The notes: generated by a model from the letters alone, not told the origin. A stretch of DNA of 64,000 nt from Prosopocoilus inquinatus (GCA_036172665.1 CM069877.1:12482501-12546500); one strand, 5' to 3'. Shown: positions 13,130 to 24,400, counted from the stretch's first letter. Translations and numbers: made by a program.

Positions 13130-15180
13130 ACAAATAAGGAGGACAAGTTTAGGGTTCCGAATAACAGGTGGCGTTGCTACTTGTGTCCAGAACACGTTCT
13201 TAGATTTTTTCGGTGCGCGCAGGTTACTAGATGGATCACAATTGCTTGTAAATTCTTTCCTTCTAATTATTTATATTTAAAATTGTATTTATTCGAAATT
13301 GTTTCCTAATATTTTTAGTTAAGAGACATTTACGGCGGACATAAATGTCATTCATTCGAGATTGACGCTTAGATAAACAAATTTCTTGGGTTTTCTTACT
13401 GTTTTTCAATTGTTTTGAAATCCTTTCGTCACAAATGATGAGGACAAACTTACAGTTCCAAATAACAGATGGCGCTGTTACTGTTTTGCGTTTACAACAC
13501 GTCATTTATTCGAAGTTGATGCTTAGAATATAGACGAATAGATGGCGCCACAAATGTTCCTTTTATTTCAAACTTGTTTTCAGAACATTGTTTTTGAACG
13601 TTTTTAGGTTTTCCCTGTCATTGTCCGGTAAATAAAAAATGGGCATAGCGTTGTGGCTCAAGGTAACAGATGGCGGTACGAAAGCTTATAACTTCTTTCG
13701 CTTTAATAATTTGTGCTTAAGACTGCATTTATTTGAAGTTGTTTTCAGAACATTGTTTTTAAACCTCCCCGACGTTTTTCGGTTGAGATATATTTGCGGC
13801 GCGTGTTAACAGATGGCGTCCTAAAGTCATTCGTTTGAAATTGACGCTTAGAAAAACATACTTTTTGAGTTTTCTTAATGTTTCTCGGTTGTTTTGAAAT
13901 CGTGTCCTCACAAATGCAGAGGACAAACTTACGGTCCCGAATAACAGATGGCGCCGTTACTGTTTGCGTTTACAACACGTCATTCATTCGAAGTTGATGC
14001 TTAGAACATGGACGGATAGATGGCGCTACAAATTTCAATTTCATTTCTAACTTGTTTTCAGAACATTTGTTTTTGAACGTTTTCAGGTTTTCCGGTTGTT
14101 TTCCGGTAAATAAAAAATGGGCGTAGCGTTGTGGCTCAAGGTAACAGATGGCGGTACTAAAGCTTTATATAAATTTTTTCGCTTTAATAATTTGTGCTTA
14201 AAACTGCATTTATTCGAAGTTGTTTTCAGAACATTGTTTTTAAACCTTCGCGACGTCTCTCGGTTGAGATATACTGACGACGCGTGTTAACAGATGGCGT
14301 CATAAATGTCATTCGTTTGAAATTGACGCTTAAAAAACATGCTTCTTGAGTTTTCTTAATGTTCCTCGGTTGTTTTGAAATCGTGTCCTCACTAATGCAG
14401 AGGATAAACTTACGGTTCCGAATAACAGATGGCGCCGTTACTGTTTTGCATTTGCAACACGTCATTTATTCGAAGTTGATGCTTAGAATATAGACGGATA
14501 GATGACGCCACATATGTTCCATTTCATTTCAAACTTGTTTTCAGAACATTGTTTTTGAACGTTTTTAGGTTTTCCCTGTCCAGTAAATAAAAAATGGGCG
14601 TAGCGTTGTGGCTCAAGGTAACAGATGGCGGTACTAAAGCTTTATATAAATTTTTTCGCTTTAATAATTTGTGCTTAAAATTGTATTTATTCTAAAGTTG
14701 TTTTCAGAACATTATTTTTAAACCTTCCCGACGTTTTTCGGTTGAGATATATTTACGGCGCGTGTTACCAGATGGCGTCATAAACGTCATTCATTTGAAA
14801 TGTACTCTTAGAAAACATACTTCTTGAGTTTTCTTAATGCTTTTCAGTTGTTTTGAAATCGTTTCCTCACAAATGAAGAGGACAAACTTACGCTTCCGAA
14901 TAACAGATGGCGCTGTTACTGTTTTGCGTTTACAACATGTCATTTATATGAAATTGATGCTTAGAATATGAACGGGTACATTAATAAATGTCATTCATTT
15001 GAAATTAACGCCTAAAACATAATTCTCAAGTTTTCTTGGCGTGTTTCAGTTGTTTTGAAATCGTTTGTCCACAAGTACAAGTTTACAGTTCAGAATAACA
15101 GATGGTGCTGTAACTATTTGCGTCTAAGTCATTCATTCGAAATTGATGCTTAGATAGAATATATTTCTTGAGTTTACATA
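13130..15180. repeat. 480-bp-period array with ACAGATGGCG cores, inside E2
   Basis: The marker GGACAAACTTAC (one variant) recurs at 13441, 13922, 14403 and 14880, spacings 477-482 bp. Each period holds about four copies of a GATGGCG core (for example 13469, 13543, 13669, 13815), joined by segments such as CATTTATTCGAAGTTG and TTTTCAGAACATTG. The same segments occur in the other E2 copies at 37.5-37.9 and 43.5-44.4 kb, so this array is the native cargo of family E2. Confidence 0.85.
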
Positions 15181-15310
15181 GCGTTTCTTGAAATTGTTTT
15201 TCGGCAACATCTACAAAAATTAATAATCCCATTTTTAAGTTAAAGACGATTCAGGGGCGTGCCTTCATTTTATTAGTTTTTTTTTTTTTAATTATTTCAG
15301 ATATCGATGT

Positions 15311-16239
15311 ACAGGGTGTCCCATTTTAGGCGGATTCTTTCATACCTCTCTAGTTATTAATTTTACGAAAAAATGTTTCAAATTAAAGTTTCACAAGATC
15401 ATGTGGGGCATATTTTGAAATCATTTTGATGTATACAGAGTGTTCCATTTAGCCTGGGCGTTAGGTCACTTCGTTATTTTAAATGGAACACCCTATATTT
15501 TTTTACATTTTCGGGTTCTAAATTGAATTTTAATGTGACCTTGTATAACATACATAGGGTCTAATCTCAACCGTTTTCGCGTTATTCAACTTTTAAAAAA
15601 AAATTATTGCTCTTGCAGCACCTCAAACAAATGCAAATATCTTCCGAATAAATAACGTTAGGGACTTGTGGTTTTTTTGCAAAAGTTTCGCTTTGAAACG
15701 GTTTTTCAGTTATACTGTAAAGAAAAAGATTTTTGCAACCTAAGGTCTTAAAAAAAATTAATAAGTTTGATTATTCTCAAGTTTATAAATTTTTTTTTTT
15801 TAGAACTTATTTTGCTAGAATTTTTTCTATACAGTGTAACTGAAAAAGCGTTTCAAGACGAAACTTTTGCAAAAAAAAACCATAAGTCCCTAACGTTATT
15901 TATTCCGAAGATATTTGCATTTGTTTGAGGTACTGCAAGAGCGATAATTTTTTAAAAAGTTGAATAACGCGAAAACGGTTTAGATTAGACCCTAGGTATG
16001 GTACACAATGTCACATTAAAATTCAATCCAGAATCCGAAAATGTCAAAATATATAAAGTATTCCATTTAAAATAACGAAATGACCTAACGCCCAGGCTAA
16101 ACGGAACACTCAGTACACGTCAAACTAATTTTAAAATATGCTCCACATGATCCTGTGAAACTTTCATTTGAAACACTTTTTCGTAAAATTAATAACTAGA
16201 GAGGTACGAAAGAATCTGCCTTAAGTGGGACACTCTGTA
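15311..16239. mobile_element. Foldback element with ACAGGGTGTCCCA termini
   Basis: The left half from ACAGGGTGTCCCATTTTAG reappears as an inverted copy ending TAAGTGGGACACTCTGTAT. Almost the whole 929 bp folds on itself around about 15780. A second pair of ends (ACAGAGTGTTCC near 15437 and GGAACACTC near 16103) lies inside, suggesting one palindromic element inserted in another. No coding sequence. It lies inside the E2 element. Confidence 0.85.
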
Positions 16240-16393
16240 TAAGTATACTTGATTATCAACAAACATTTCACCCAAGCTAACCCAACAAACATTTTAATTT
16301 TTACTTTAAGTTTCGAACATACGCCCATGTCGTCTTAGTGCCGGGTTGCTTTGCAATCCCTGCGACCCCTGTGGTTACGCCACTGGCTTATTA

Positions 16394-16775
16394 ATTACTC
16401 CGATCGTCTTTACGATTCCCAGCGTTGCCATTTCGTGCTGAATTTCTTTCAAAACTTAACAAACTCGTGTTTCAGCATCGCTCAAAACTTTCCAACGGTA
16501 ATTTGTTTAACCAAAGCATTGTTTAAAAAAAAATAATAATCTGCACAGAGTAATTTGTTTGCAAACGCATAATTTACATAATTGACTGCGGCAAAAGTGA
16601 AAGTTTGGAGCAGTGTCTTAATTATTATAATAAACGTATCGGTCGGCTTTGTGCGAAAACTTGCTCGTCACGTTACGTAATTAAATTATTGCGTCCCGTC
16701 GTGCCCGTTTTGCATGCAAAACTGACAGGAGGCGAATTTTATAATAGATTGTAAAATCTGTAAAGGCATGCATGC
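16394..16775. other. 3' flank of the Hippo gene
   Basis: Unremarkable AT-rich sequence between the transposon and the Hippo polyadenylation signal. Nothing else is supported. Confidence 0.5.
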
Positions 16776-16781
16776 TTTATT
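16776..16781 (-). terminator. Polyadenylation signal AATAAA of the Hippo gene
   Basis: The minus strand reads AATAAA about 80 nt downstream of the Hippo stop codon, a normal distance for a short 3' UTR. The position fits; cleavage itself cannot be seen. Confidence 0.6.
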
Positions 16782-16860
16782 AAAAATGAACAACAAAAAA
16801 GTATAAATTAATGTTTGAAAGCACTCGGACTCCACTCAGCGCCATCTCATCTCAACAGTT

Positions 16861-18255
16861 TTAAAAATTCTGCTGACGTTTACGCTTCGTATCCATGGCG
16901 TCTAATATCGGCTGCCTCTTGGTTTGGTACCGCCTTCGTAATTCGTCTATCTCTCTCTCCATTGCGACATCCAGCGTTGCCATTCTCCGCTGCAATTCCT
17001 CGTGATTCAAGAATTTCAAAAATTCGAAATCCACGTTCGAAAAGGGCCTAGGTTTTCCTTCCTGTTGGCCCGTTCCTAAAGGCAGGCGATCTTGAAACTG
17101 CTGTTCATCGTCCTGATTCGTCTTGAGACCATCCAACGTCGTTGGGGTGTTGCCAAATTGATCCAGGAAGAGAGGCCTGTACTTGCCGGCGTCATGCTTC
17201 TTCATCGTCGCCTCGTCAACGTCGCTGTTGATGACCATGGTGCATAATTCGCTTTGCAAAACAGACACCAGGGTACCTTCATCCCTATCCTTTGCAATCG
17301 CCTGATTACGCACCGATTCCTCGTGGACGTTCGGCTTTAGCAAGAGCGAAATATTTCGGCAGCTCTTGTTCTGTCTGATCTCGTGAGCTTCCGCTATCAT
17401 CTCGCTGAGAATACTGGGGGCCTTGGCGTTGCCTATGAACACATGTTCGAGTAAGTTGGAAGCACTGGCGCGTTCCTCAGGGTTTTTCACCAGGCAAACG
17501 CTGACGAAATCAATGAACTCGGGACTCCACTGGTCCGGTTCTCGAAAAGACGGAGGTGGTTTCGTCGGTATCATAAAGATGGCCCGCATGGGATGGATGT
17601 CTCCGTAAGGGGGTTTCCCCTCCGCCATTTCCAAGGCGGTGATCCCCAAACTCCAGATGTCAGCTACGCAGTCATACCCAATTTCCTGGATCACCTCGGG
17701 GGCCATCCAAAACGGCGTTCCGATCACAGTGTTTCGTTTCGCCATCGTGTCAGTGAGTTGGCCGGCAACCCCAAAATCAGCAAGCTTCGCGTGCCCCTCC
17801 GAATTGAGCAAAATATTCCCCGCCTTAATATCCCTGTGGATTTTCCTTCGCAAATGCAAGTACTCGAGCCCTTTGAGCGTGTCGCATAAAATCGTCGCGA
17901 TTTCATCTTCGGTCAAAGTCTTCTTGCGCAGCCTCATGATGTCAGAGACGGATCCAGCCCCGCAGTATTCCATGACGATCCAAAGATCGGTGTTCTTGAA
18001 GTAACTCCCGTAGTACTTGACGACGTAGGGGCTGTCGCACTGTTGCATGATCGAAATCTCCTTTATGATCTCCTGGAGGTCGGTGTCAACTGGCACTTGC
18101 TTGATGGCCAAAATCTGGCCGGATTCCTTGTGGAGCGCCTTGTACACGCTTCCGTAGGAACCTTCCCCCAGCTTGCATATTACGTCGAAAACCTCCTCCG
18201 GCTGCCTTGTCAGACTCTCTTCCGACAGCTTCTTTAACTCACTTTTGGAAGACAT
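16861..18255 (-). CDS. hpo: Hippo / MST1-2 family serine-threonine kinase, intact single exon
   Basis: 464 residues from the ATG at 18255. The open frame extends 11 codons further upstream but reaches no other ATG. The kinase domain spans residues 23-274: glycine loop GEGSYG 30-35, ATP lysine K52, catalytic HRD 140-142, DFG 160-162, activation-loop VIGTPFWMAPE with T180, the site autophosphorylated in the family. The C-terminal SARAH coiled coil is about 410-464 and ends KRQQNF, as in vertebrate MST2. The family kinase phosphorylates Warts/LATS with Salvador and Mob to restrain Yorkie/YAP in growth control; SARAH mediates dimerisation and Salvador binding. The linker (275-409) is short and keeps only two Thr-Met motifs (T339, T350), fewer than in MST2. 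The gene is intronless and undamaged, so it is either the native gene after intron loss or a functional retrocopy. The family assignment is very secure. Confidence 0.97.
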   Translation of the reverse strand: MSSKSELKKLSEESLTRQPEEVFDVICKLGEGSYGSVYKALHKESGQILAIKQVPVDTDLQEIIKEISIMQQCDSPYVVKYYGSYFKNTDLWIVMEYCGAGSVSDIMRLRKKTLTEDEIATILCDTLKGLEYLHLRRKIHRDIKAGNILLNSEGHAKLADFGVAGQLTDTMAKRNTVIGTPFWMAPEVIQEIGYDCVADIWSLGITALEMAEGKPPYGDIHPMRAIFMIPTKPPPSFREPDQWSPEFIDFVSVCLVKNPEERASASNLLEHVFIGNAKAPSILSEMIAEAHEIRQNKSCRNISLLLKPNVHEESVRNQAIAKDRDEGTLVSVLQSELCTMVINSDVDEATMKKHDAGKYRPLFLDQFGNTPTTLDGLKTNQDDEQQFQDRLPLGTGQQEGKPRPFSNVDFEFLKFLNHEELQRRMATLDVAMEREIDELRRRYQTKRQPILDAMDTKRKRQQNF

Positions 18256-18301
18256 TATTCCGGAACATTTTTTTTGCTTTTTAGTCACTCTCGTTGGGCA
18301 T
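18239..18301 (-). promoter_or_regulatory. Two short upstream reading frames before the Hippo start
   Basis: On the minus strand an ATG at 18301 opens a six-codon frame ending at 18281. A second ATG at 18268 opens a nine-codon frame that runs past the Hippo ATG in another frame and stops at 18239. The Hippo ATG has A at -3. If the transcript starts upstream of 18301, both could lower translation of the kinase. The transcript start is not known. Confidence 0.45.
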
Positions 18302-18689
18302 TTTTTTAATTTATGAGCGCCACATGCGAATTTCTGAGATACCCGTTCTGCTACTCACGCGGATTCAGCCACTTCGTCGACTTGTTTTCGAGAACTCTCG
18401 GCCTCATGAGCTTCGGAATGTCTCGGTGATCCAAATGCACACACACACACACACAGAGAGAGGCGATGATCTGTATCCAGCGTTGCCACGTCCGTTATAG
18501 TACACAACTATTGCTCTATTATTTAAAAATCACTTCGCCACACTTTTAATAATTGAATTCATGTTGTAACTGTAACTAATCAGAAAGGCGTTGCCAAAAC
18601 TCTTGAATCCACTTTTTTGCTCCCCGAGCAACAGCGATAGGCCCGCCTCACACCGTGCAAGAATTGATATAAATAAAAACTTGTTTGTA
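18302..18689. other. Presumed 5' region of the Hippo gene
   Basis: Contains a CA microsatellite at 18438-18454 followed by GA repeats. I could not pick a convincing TATA or initiator, and no upstream exon is evident. Confidence 0.4.
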
Positions 18690-18827
18690 CAGAGTGTCCC
18701 AAACCACTTGAAAAGTCCAGAAGTTTCATTCCGCATAATCTAATATTATTTTCAAATATACAGGTTGTTCATTTAATAAGTTACAAACCAAAATTATTAT
18801 TTTTTAAATTAAACACTATATATTTTA
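18690..18827. mobile_element. Truncated foldback/MITE copy (family F3)
   Basis: Begins ACAGAGTGTCCCAAACCACT and contains CATTCCGCATAATCTAAT and TACAGGTTGTTCATTTAA, matching the longer copies at 22097 and 55974. It has an internal deletion and stops abruptly at the start of the 469-bp direct repeat. Confidence 0.75.
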
Positions 18828-19296
18828 TAGAATTGTTACTCAAACAAACAAATGAAAATTAATTCGTGCATTTTGGTCACCTGTTGTCATTGTAGAAAGA
18901 AGTACCTAAGACAAACGGTTACCAAAAGTAGCCTATTTGGCGCTGAATCGCCACGGTTGGCAACTCTCCAAAATCACATACGAAATTTTCCTATGATGGT
19001 TATTTTTTCAGTTGCGAGTTAATTCCGATAGCAAGCATTTAAACTGGTTCAAAGCTAAACAAGAATTTGTCAAAATTAAATTTTGGAAAAAACAATGGAT
19101 GTATTCAAATTCAAAAAAAAAGAATCTGGCAACTATGGAATTAATTGCATTACTTTTTCTGTGCTGTACATTATAAGAATTAATGTCGGCTTATAAAGTC
19201 TATAAACCGTATATATTCACGTGAATTTGTATCGTTTGTTTTTGGAAGAGGGGGGCCAGTTACTGTTTCGCGTAAGGGCACCCACCGTTCCTCCGT
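18828..19296 (+). repeat. 469-bp direct repeat, copy 1
   Basis: From AGAATTGTTACTC to GTTCCTCCGT; the second copy is at 20500-20969 with only scattered differences. The two bracket a 1.2-kb tandem array. It has no clear TG...CA ends, primer-binding site or polypurine tract, so an LTR reading is not supported. Confidence 0.85.
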
Positions 19297-20499
19297 TAAA
19301 TGTTAAAATTTATACATGGATTAAATTCAGGCTCAACAAATTTCAAGGTCAATCCAACCCAACTGACATCAACTTAACTTCATCTAGCATATGCAAAAGA
19401 TTAAAAACTACAAGAAAAATTATTAGTATAGATTTTTAAGAAATTGAAAATTGCACTCAACCTAACTCCAGTCAACCCTAGTCAAAAAACTAAAAACAAA
19501 TTAAAACAAACCTCGACAAATTTAAAGGTCAGCTGAACTCGCCCAACTTATATTGTATTCCACTATATTTTACATAAGTCAAAAATTAAAACAAAAAAAA
19601 AGTAAAAAATAATGTTAAAATTTATACATGTATAAACTCGAGCTCAATAAAGATCTCAAGATCAATTCAATCCAAATGACATTAACTTAACTTCATCCAG
19701 CGCATGTAAAAGATTAAAAACTACAAGAAAAATTAAAAGTACAGATTTTTAAAAGCTTAAAAGTTGCGCTCAACGTAACTCCGCTCAACTCTAGTCAAAA
19801 ATTTAAAACAAATCAAAACAAACCTCGCCAAATCTCAAGGCTAACTGAACTCACCCAACTTGTATTATATTCCACCCCATTTTACACGTCAAAAATTAAA
19901 AAAAAAATGTTAAAATTTATGCAGGGATTAAATTCCGGTTCAACAAATCTCAAGGTCAATCCAACCCAACTGAGATCAACTTAACTTCATCTAGCATATG
20001 CAAAAGATTAAAAACTACAAGAAAAATTAATAGTATAGATTTAAAAAAAATTGAAAATTGCACTCAACCTAACTCGAGTCAACCCTAGTCAAAAAACTTA
20101 AAACAAATTAAAATAAACCTCGCTAAATCTCAAGGTCAGCTGAACTCGCCCAACTTATATTATATTCCACTATATTTTACATAAGTCAAAAATTAAAACA
20201 AAAAAAAAAGTAAAAAATAATGTTAAAATTTATACATGGATAAGCTCGAGCTCAATAAAGATCTCAAGATCAATTCAATCCAAATTTCATTAACTTAACT
20301 TCATCCAGCGCATGAAAAAGTTTAAAAGCTACAAGAAAAATTAAAGTATGTATAGATTTGCAAAAGAAATAAAAATCAATAAAATGACGCTTAACCAAAC
20401 TAAAAGTCAACATAATCCAATCTGGTTCTATTCAATCCAAGCAAAAATGAAGTATATAAAAATAACTAAACCAAAACCAAACTTAATTTTTCCCTACTT
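19297..20499. repeat. 300-bp-period array containing TCAAGGTCA, forward block
   Basis: GTTAAAATTTATAC-type starts recur at 19302, 19613, 19909 and 20221, spacing 296-312 bp. Units hold CTCAAGGTCAATCCAACCC, CTTAACTTCATC, and a second half with CAAGGTCAGCTGAACTC. The last copies degrade towards 20450. The same repeat in opposite orientation fills 22516-24400. Confidence 0.85.
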
Positions 20500-20969
20500 T
20501 AGAATTGTTACTCGAACAAACAAATGAAAATTAGTTCGTCCGTTTTGGTCACCTGTTGTCATTGTAGAAAGAAGTACGTAAGAGAAACGGTTACCAAAAG
20601 TAGCCTATTTGGCGCTGAATCGCCACGGTTGGCAACTCTCCAAAATCACATACGAAATTTTCCTATGATGGTTATTTTTTAAGTTGCGAGTTAATTCCGA
20701 TAGCAAGCATTTAAGCTGGTTCAAAGCTAAACAAGAATTTGTCAAAATTAAATTTTGGAAAAAACAATGGATGTATTCAAATTAAAAAAAAAGAATCTGG
20801 CAACTATGGAATTACTTGCATTACTTTTTCTGTGCTGTACATTATAAGAATTAATGTCGGCTTATAAAGTCTATAAACCGTATAAATTCACGTGAATTTG
20901 TATCGTTTGTTTTTGGAAAAGGGGGGGGCCAGTTACTGTTTCGCGTAAGAGCACCCACCGTTCCTCCGT
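20500..20969 (+). repeat. 469-bp direct repeat, copy 2
   Basis: Second copy of 18828-19296, offset 1672 bp, nearly identical; it carries a slightly longer G run near 20930. The short minus-strand open frame here is not convincing as a gene. Confidence 0.85.
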
Positions 20970-21414
20970 CCCTGGTGACAGAATCAAGACCGATTCTATT
21001 AAAATTAATCAGAAATTTGTAAGCACAAACAAACAATAAAAGAAATCAAAAATAAAACTGTAAAATTCAACGAACACCTAAACGATGCAAAAGCAAATGA
21101 AGTAAGAAATTTCAGATTGATTTAAAAAAAAATACAGTAAAAAATTTAAATAAAATGTAAATGTAAAAAATAGAAATTCTTTCTTTATTTTTCAGTTAAG
21201 AAGGACCTTGAAAAAGAAGAAAAAATTACAAATAAAAATAAGTCCATTTTAAATTAGTAACATTACGGCGTTCCGACTATTACAGTTATCGTGAATAATA
21301 ATCAGAGGGGGGAGGGGGGGGGGGTCATCGTCTACTGCAATTTTAAACCGACAGGGTTGCCTTTTTCAAATCGAATCGGATAATAAACATATTTTTACGG
21401 GGACGTTTCCATTC
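20970..21414. other. Spacer with a G-rich run
   Basis: No gene seen. 21306-21324 is almost uninterrupted G (one A), striking in this AT-rich setting. Confidence 0.5.
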
Positions 21415-21993
21415 TACAGGGTGCTGCGTTTTGAAACGTAACATAGGAAAAATCCCATGTTAATTTAAAGGTGATCGAATATTGGCTTCCCTAATTATTT
21501 TACAGCAAAATTCCATTTAGGTTTTTTAAAGTGCTCTTCAAGATGAGTCTGTCTGTGAAGTTTGAGAATTTTTCATTCGCTCACTTTCAAGATATTTAAA
21601 AAAGATCAGCAATATACCAAACTATTGGCACGGTCTTGATCAGTAAACGTTAAAGCAAATTACTGGAAAAGCTTTTTCCATCAATCTTTTTCAAAAACGA
21701 CTAGACTTATTAATTATATGTCCAGTTTTCACTATAATTGATCGAGGCTGTGTCGATGATAGTTTGGTATAAATTGAATTTAATTACAGAATCTTTTTTT
21801 TTTAAACATCTTAAAACTCGGCGTATAAACAATTCTCAAACTTCACATGCAGATTCTTGAGTCTTGAAGAGTACTTTAGAAAACCTAAATGAAATTTTGC
21901 TGTAAAATAATTAGGGAAGCCAATATTCGAGCACCTATAAATTAACATGGGATTTTCTATGTTGCGTTTCAAAATGCAATATGCACCTTGTAT
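21415..21993. mobile_element. Foldback element with TACAGGGTGC termini
   Basis: The left arm (ACAGGGTGCTGCGTTTTGAA) is answered by an inverted right arm ending TGCACCTTGTAT. Inner segments such as GGCTTCCCTAATTATTTTAC are also inverted. About 580 bp with a central asymmetric part near 21650-21750. No coding sequence. Confidence 0.85.
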
Positions 21994-22096
21994 GTAAATG
22001 GATCACATTGTATAAATCTCGCACGATGTGACAGAGAACTATCGAATTAACCAATGGACATTCACTGTGATAGCCTGTCTCTTTCTCTCATTTTGT

Positions 22097-22515
22097 ACAG
22101 GGTGTCCCAAAACGTCTGTAAAAGTCCAAAAATGCCTCTTTAAATATATTTTATCAAGAAAAGGTCTTAACAAAAGTTAGGTAGATTTTCATTCCGCGTA
22201 ATCTAAAATTATTTTCAAATATACAGGTTGTTCATTTAATAAGTTACAAACCAGAATTATTATTTTTTAAACGGAACACAATATATTTTATTGCAGTTTC
22301 GGTTAGCACTTGAAAGGACGATAAAAATGATATAACATTATACTTACTTATTTTTAGTATTTACCGAGTTATTTTTAATTTTATGCAAATAAATCGGTCA
22401 TGTTTGATCGCCTGTCAAATTGTCAATTTTAATGATACAACAATCCACCTTGGACCAACATATTTCTAAATCTCTCTACTTTTACAATATTCATCATTTT
22501 CATAACCCTAGCGAC
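22097..22515. mobile_element. MITE copy, family F3, right end missing
   Basis: Starts ACAGGGTGTCCCAAAACG and runs nearly parallel with the full-length copy at 55974-56446 up to CCTAGCGACTA. There it is cut by the start of the tandem array, so the right terminal repeat is absent. Confidence 0.8.
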
Positions 22516-24400
22516 TAGCGAGTTGAGCGGAGTTACGTTGAGCGCAACTTTTAAGCTTTTAGAAATCTGTACTTTTAATTTTTCTTGTAGTTTTTAATCT
22601 TTTACACGTGCTAGACGAAGTTAAGTTGATGTCAGTTGGGTTGGATTGACCTTGAGATCTGTTGAGCTTGAGTTTAATCCATGCATAAATTTTAACACTT
22701 TTTTAATTTATTTTTTTTTTAAACATTTTTGACTTGTGTAAAATGGAGTGGAATATAAGTTGGGTGAATTCAGTTGACCCTGAGATTTACCGAGGTTCAT
22801 TTAGTTTGTTTTAAATTCTTTACTAGGGTCGAATGGAGTTAAGTTGTGTGCTATTGGATTGAGTTGACATCGAATTGCTTTTTTCATTTCATTTTACTTC
22901 AATCTTTTATTGTTTCTTGATTTTTTAATTTTTTTGCCTGGGTTAAAATTAAGTTTGGTTTTGGTTTACTTATTTTTATATAATTTTTGTTTGGGTTAAA
23001 CATAATCGGGTTGGGTCATGTTGACATTCATATTGGCTCAGCTTCATTTTAATTGATTTTTAATTATTATTTGTCTTAAATAAAGTTAGGGAGACCAGTT
23101 GGATTGGATTGACCATCGATTGATTGAATTGATTTCGATTGAATTTTTAACTTTTTACTTATCCTAGATGAAGATAAGTTGATGTCAGTTGGGTTAGATT
23201 GACCTTGAGATTTGTTGAGTTAGTTTGTTTAATCCAACTATAAATTGTAACATATTGTTTTAGTTTTAATTTTTTTTTTAATTTCTGACTAATGTAAAGT
23301 GGAGTGGAATATAAGTTGGGCGAGTTCAGTTGACCTTGAGATTTGGCGAGGGTCATTTTAATTTGTTTCAAATTCTTTACTAGGCTTGAATGGAGTTAGG
23401 TTGAGTGCAATTGGATTGGGTTGACATCGAATTTTTTTTCCCATTTCATCTTTTACTTCAATTTTTTTTATTGTTTCTTGATTTTAGTTTCGCTTTTTGC
23501 TTGGGTTGAATAGAATCGAATTCAGTTGCTAGTCGAGTTTGGTTGAACTTGACAATAGTTGAATATTGCTTTAATCCTCTTTTTTAAATTTTTTTACTTA
23601 TTATTTTTTTGCAATTTTAATATTATGTTTCAACTGAACACAGTTAGGTTGAGTTCAGTTGAGTTTGGGTGACCCTGAGATAAGTTGAGCTTGAGTATAA
23701 TCAATGTTTAATTTTTGCATTTTTTTACTTATAACTTTTTTTAATTTTTAACTTGTGTAAAATGGAGTGGACTAATATAAGTTGAGTGAGTTCAGTTGAC
23801 CTGAGTTGAGATTTGGCGAGGTTAATTTTAATTTGTTTAAAATTTTTTACTACGGCTCAATGGAGTAAAATTGAGTGGAATTGGGTTGGTTTGACATCGA
23901 AAATTTCTTTTTAATTTCAACTTTTACTTCAATTTTTTTATTATTTCTTAATTTTTAATTTTTTTTTGCTTGGGTTGAATACAATCAAGTTCAGTTGCTG
24001 GTCGACTTTGGTTGAACTTAATAATGGTTAAACCGTTTTTGTTTTTTTTTGTTTATTATCCTTTTTGTATTTTAGATGTTCAGCTTCAATTGAATACAGT
24101 TAGCTTGAGTTCAGTTGAGTTGGCTTGACCTTGAGATATGTTCAGCTTCATTTTCACACTTACTTTTAATTTTTTTAACGTTTCTTTTTCTATATTTTCT
24201 ACTTGGGCTGCATTAAGTTACGTTGAGTTAGATTGGATGGATTAGTTTCTTTTTTCAATTTAATTTTTTTATTGTTTTATATTTTTAATTTTTTAGAATT
24301 TTCTTACGATTTTTTTATAGTTGAGTTCAGTTGTTGGATCGAGTATGGTTGACCTTAAGATTGTTCGAGCTGGGCTTTAATCGTTTTTCTAATTAACATA
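22516..24400. repeat. Array with TTGACCTTGAGA cores, reverse block
   Basis: This is the 19.3-20.5 kb repeat in reverse complement, for example GGATTGACCTTGAGATCTG near 22645 and GTTGACCTTGAGATTTGG near 23330. Later units are progressively more diverged and T-rich. Its core also resembles the cores in the 6-13 kb satellite. No coding sequence. Confidence 0.85.

Larger units (their letters stand above)
5724..16385. mobile_element. hAT-like non-autonomous element, family E2, copy 1 (host of nested insertions)
   Basis: The left end CAGTGGCGTAACTAGAAG and the right end TGGTTACGCCACTG are inverted repeats of each other. The element is flanked by a perfect 8-bp direct duplication, GCTTATTA, at 5716-5723 and 16386-16393. 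An 8-bp duplication and ends of the form CAGTG are typical of the hAT superfamily. The element is 10,662 bp but encodes no transposase that I can see. About 240 bp of left sequence is followed by the nested family E1 element (5963-13101), then a 480-bp-period array (13130-15180), a foldback element (15311-16239) and the right end with GCCGGGTTGCTTTGC. A shorter copy of the family is at 43145-44655. Confidence 0.85.

Noticed and set aside
18828..20969. LTR retrotransposon with 469-bp LTRs
   Set aside because: No TG/CA ends, no primer-binding site, no polypurine tract and no pol-like sequence; the interior is a tandem array.
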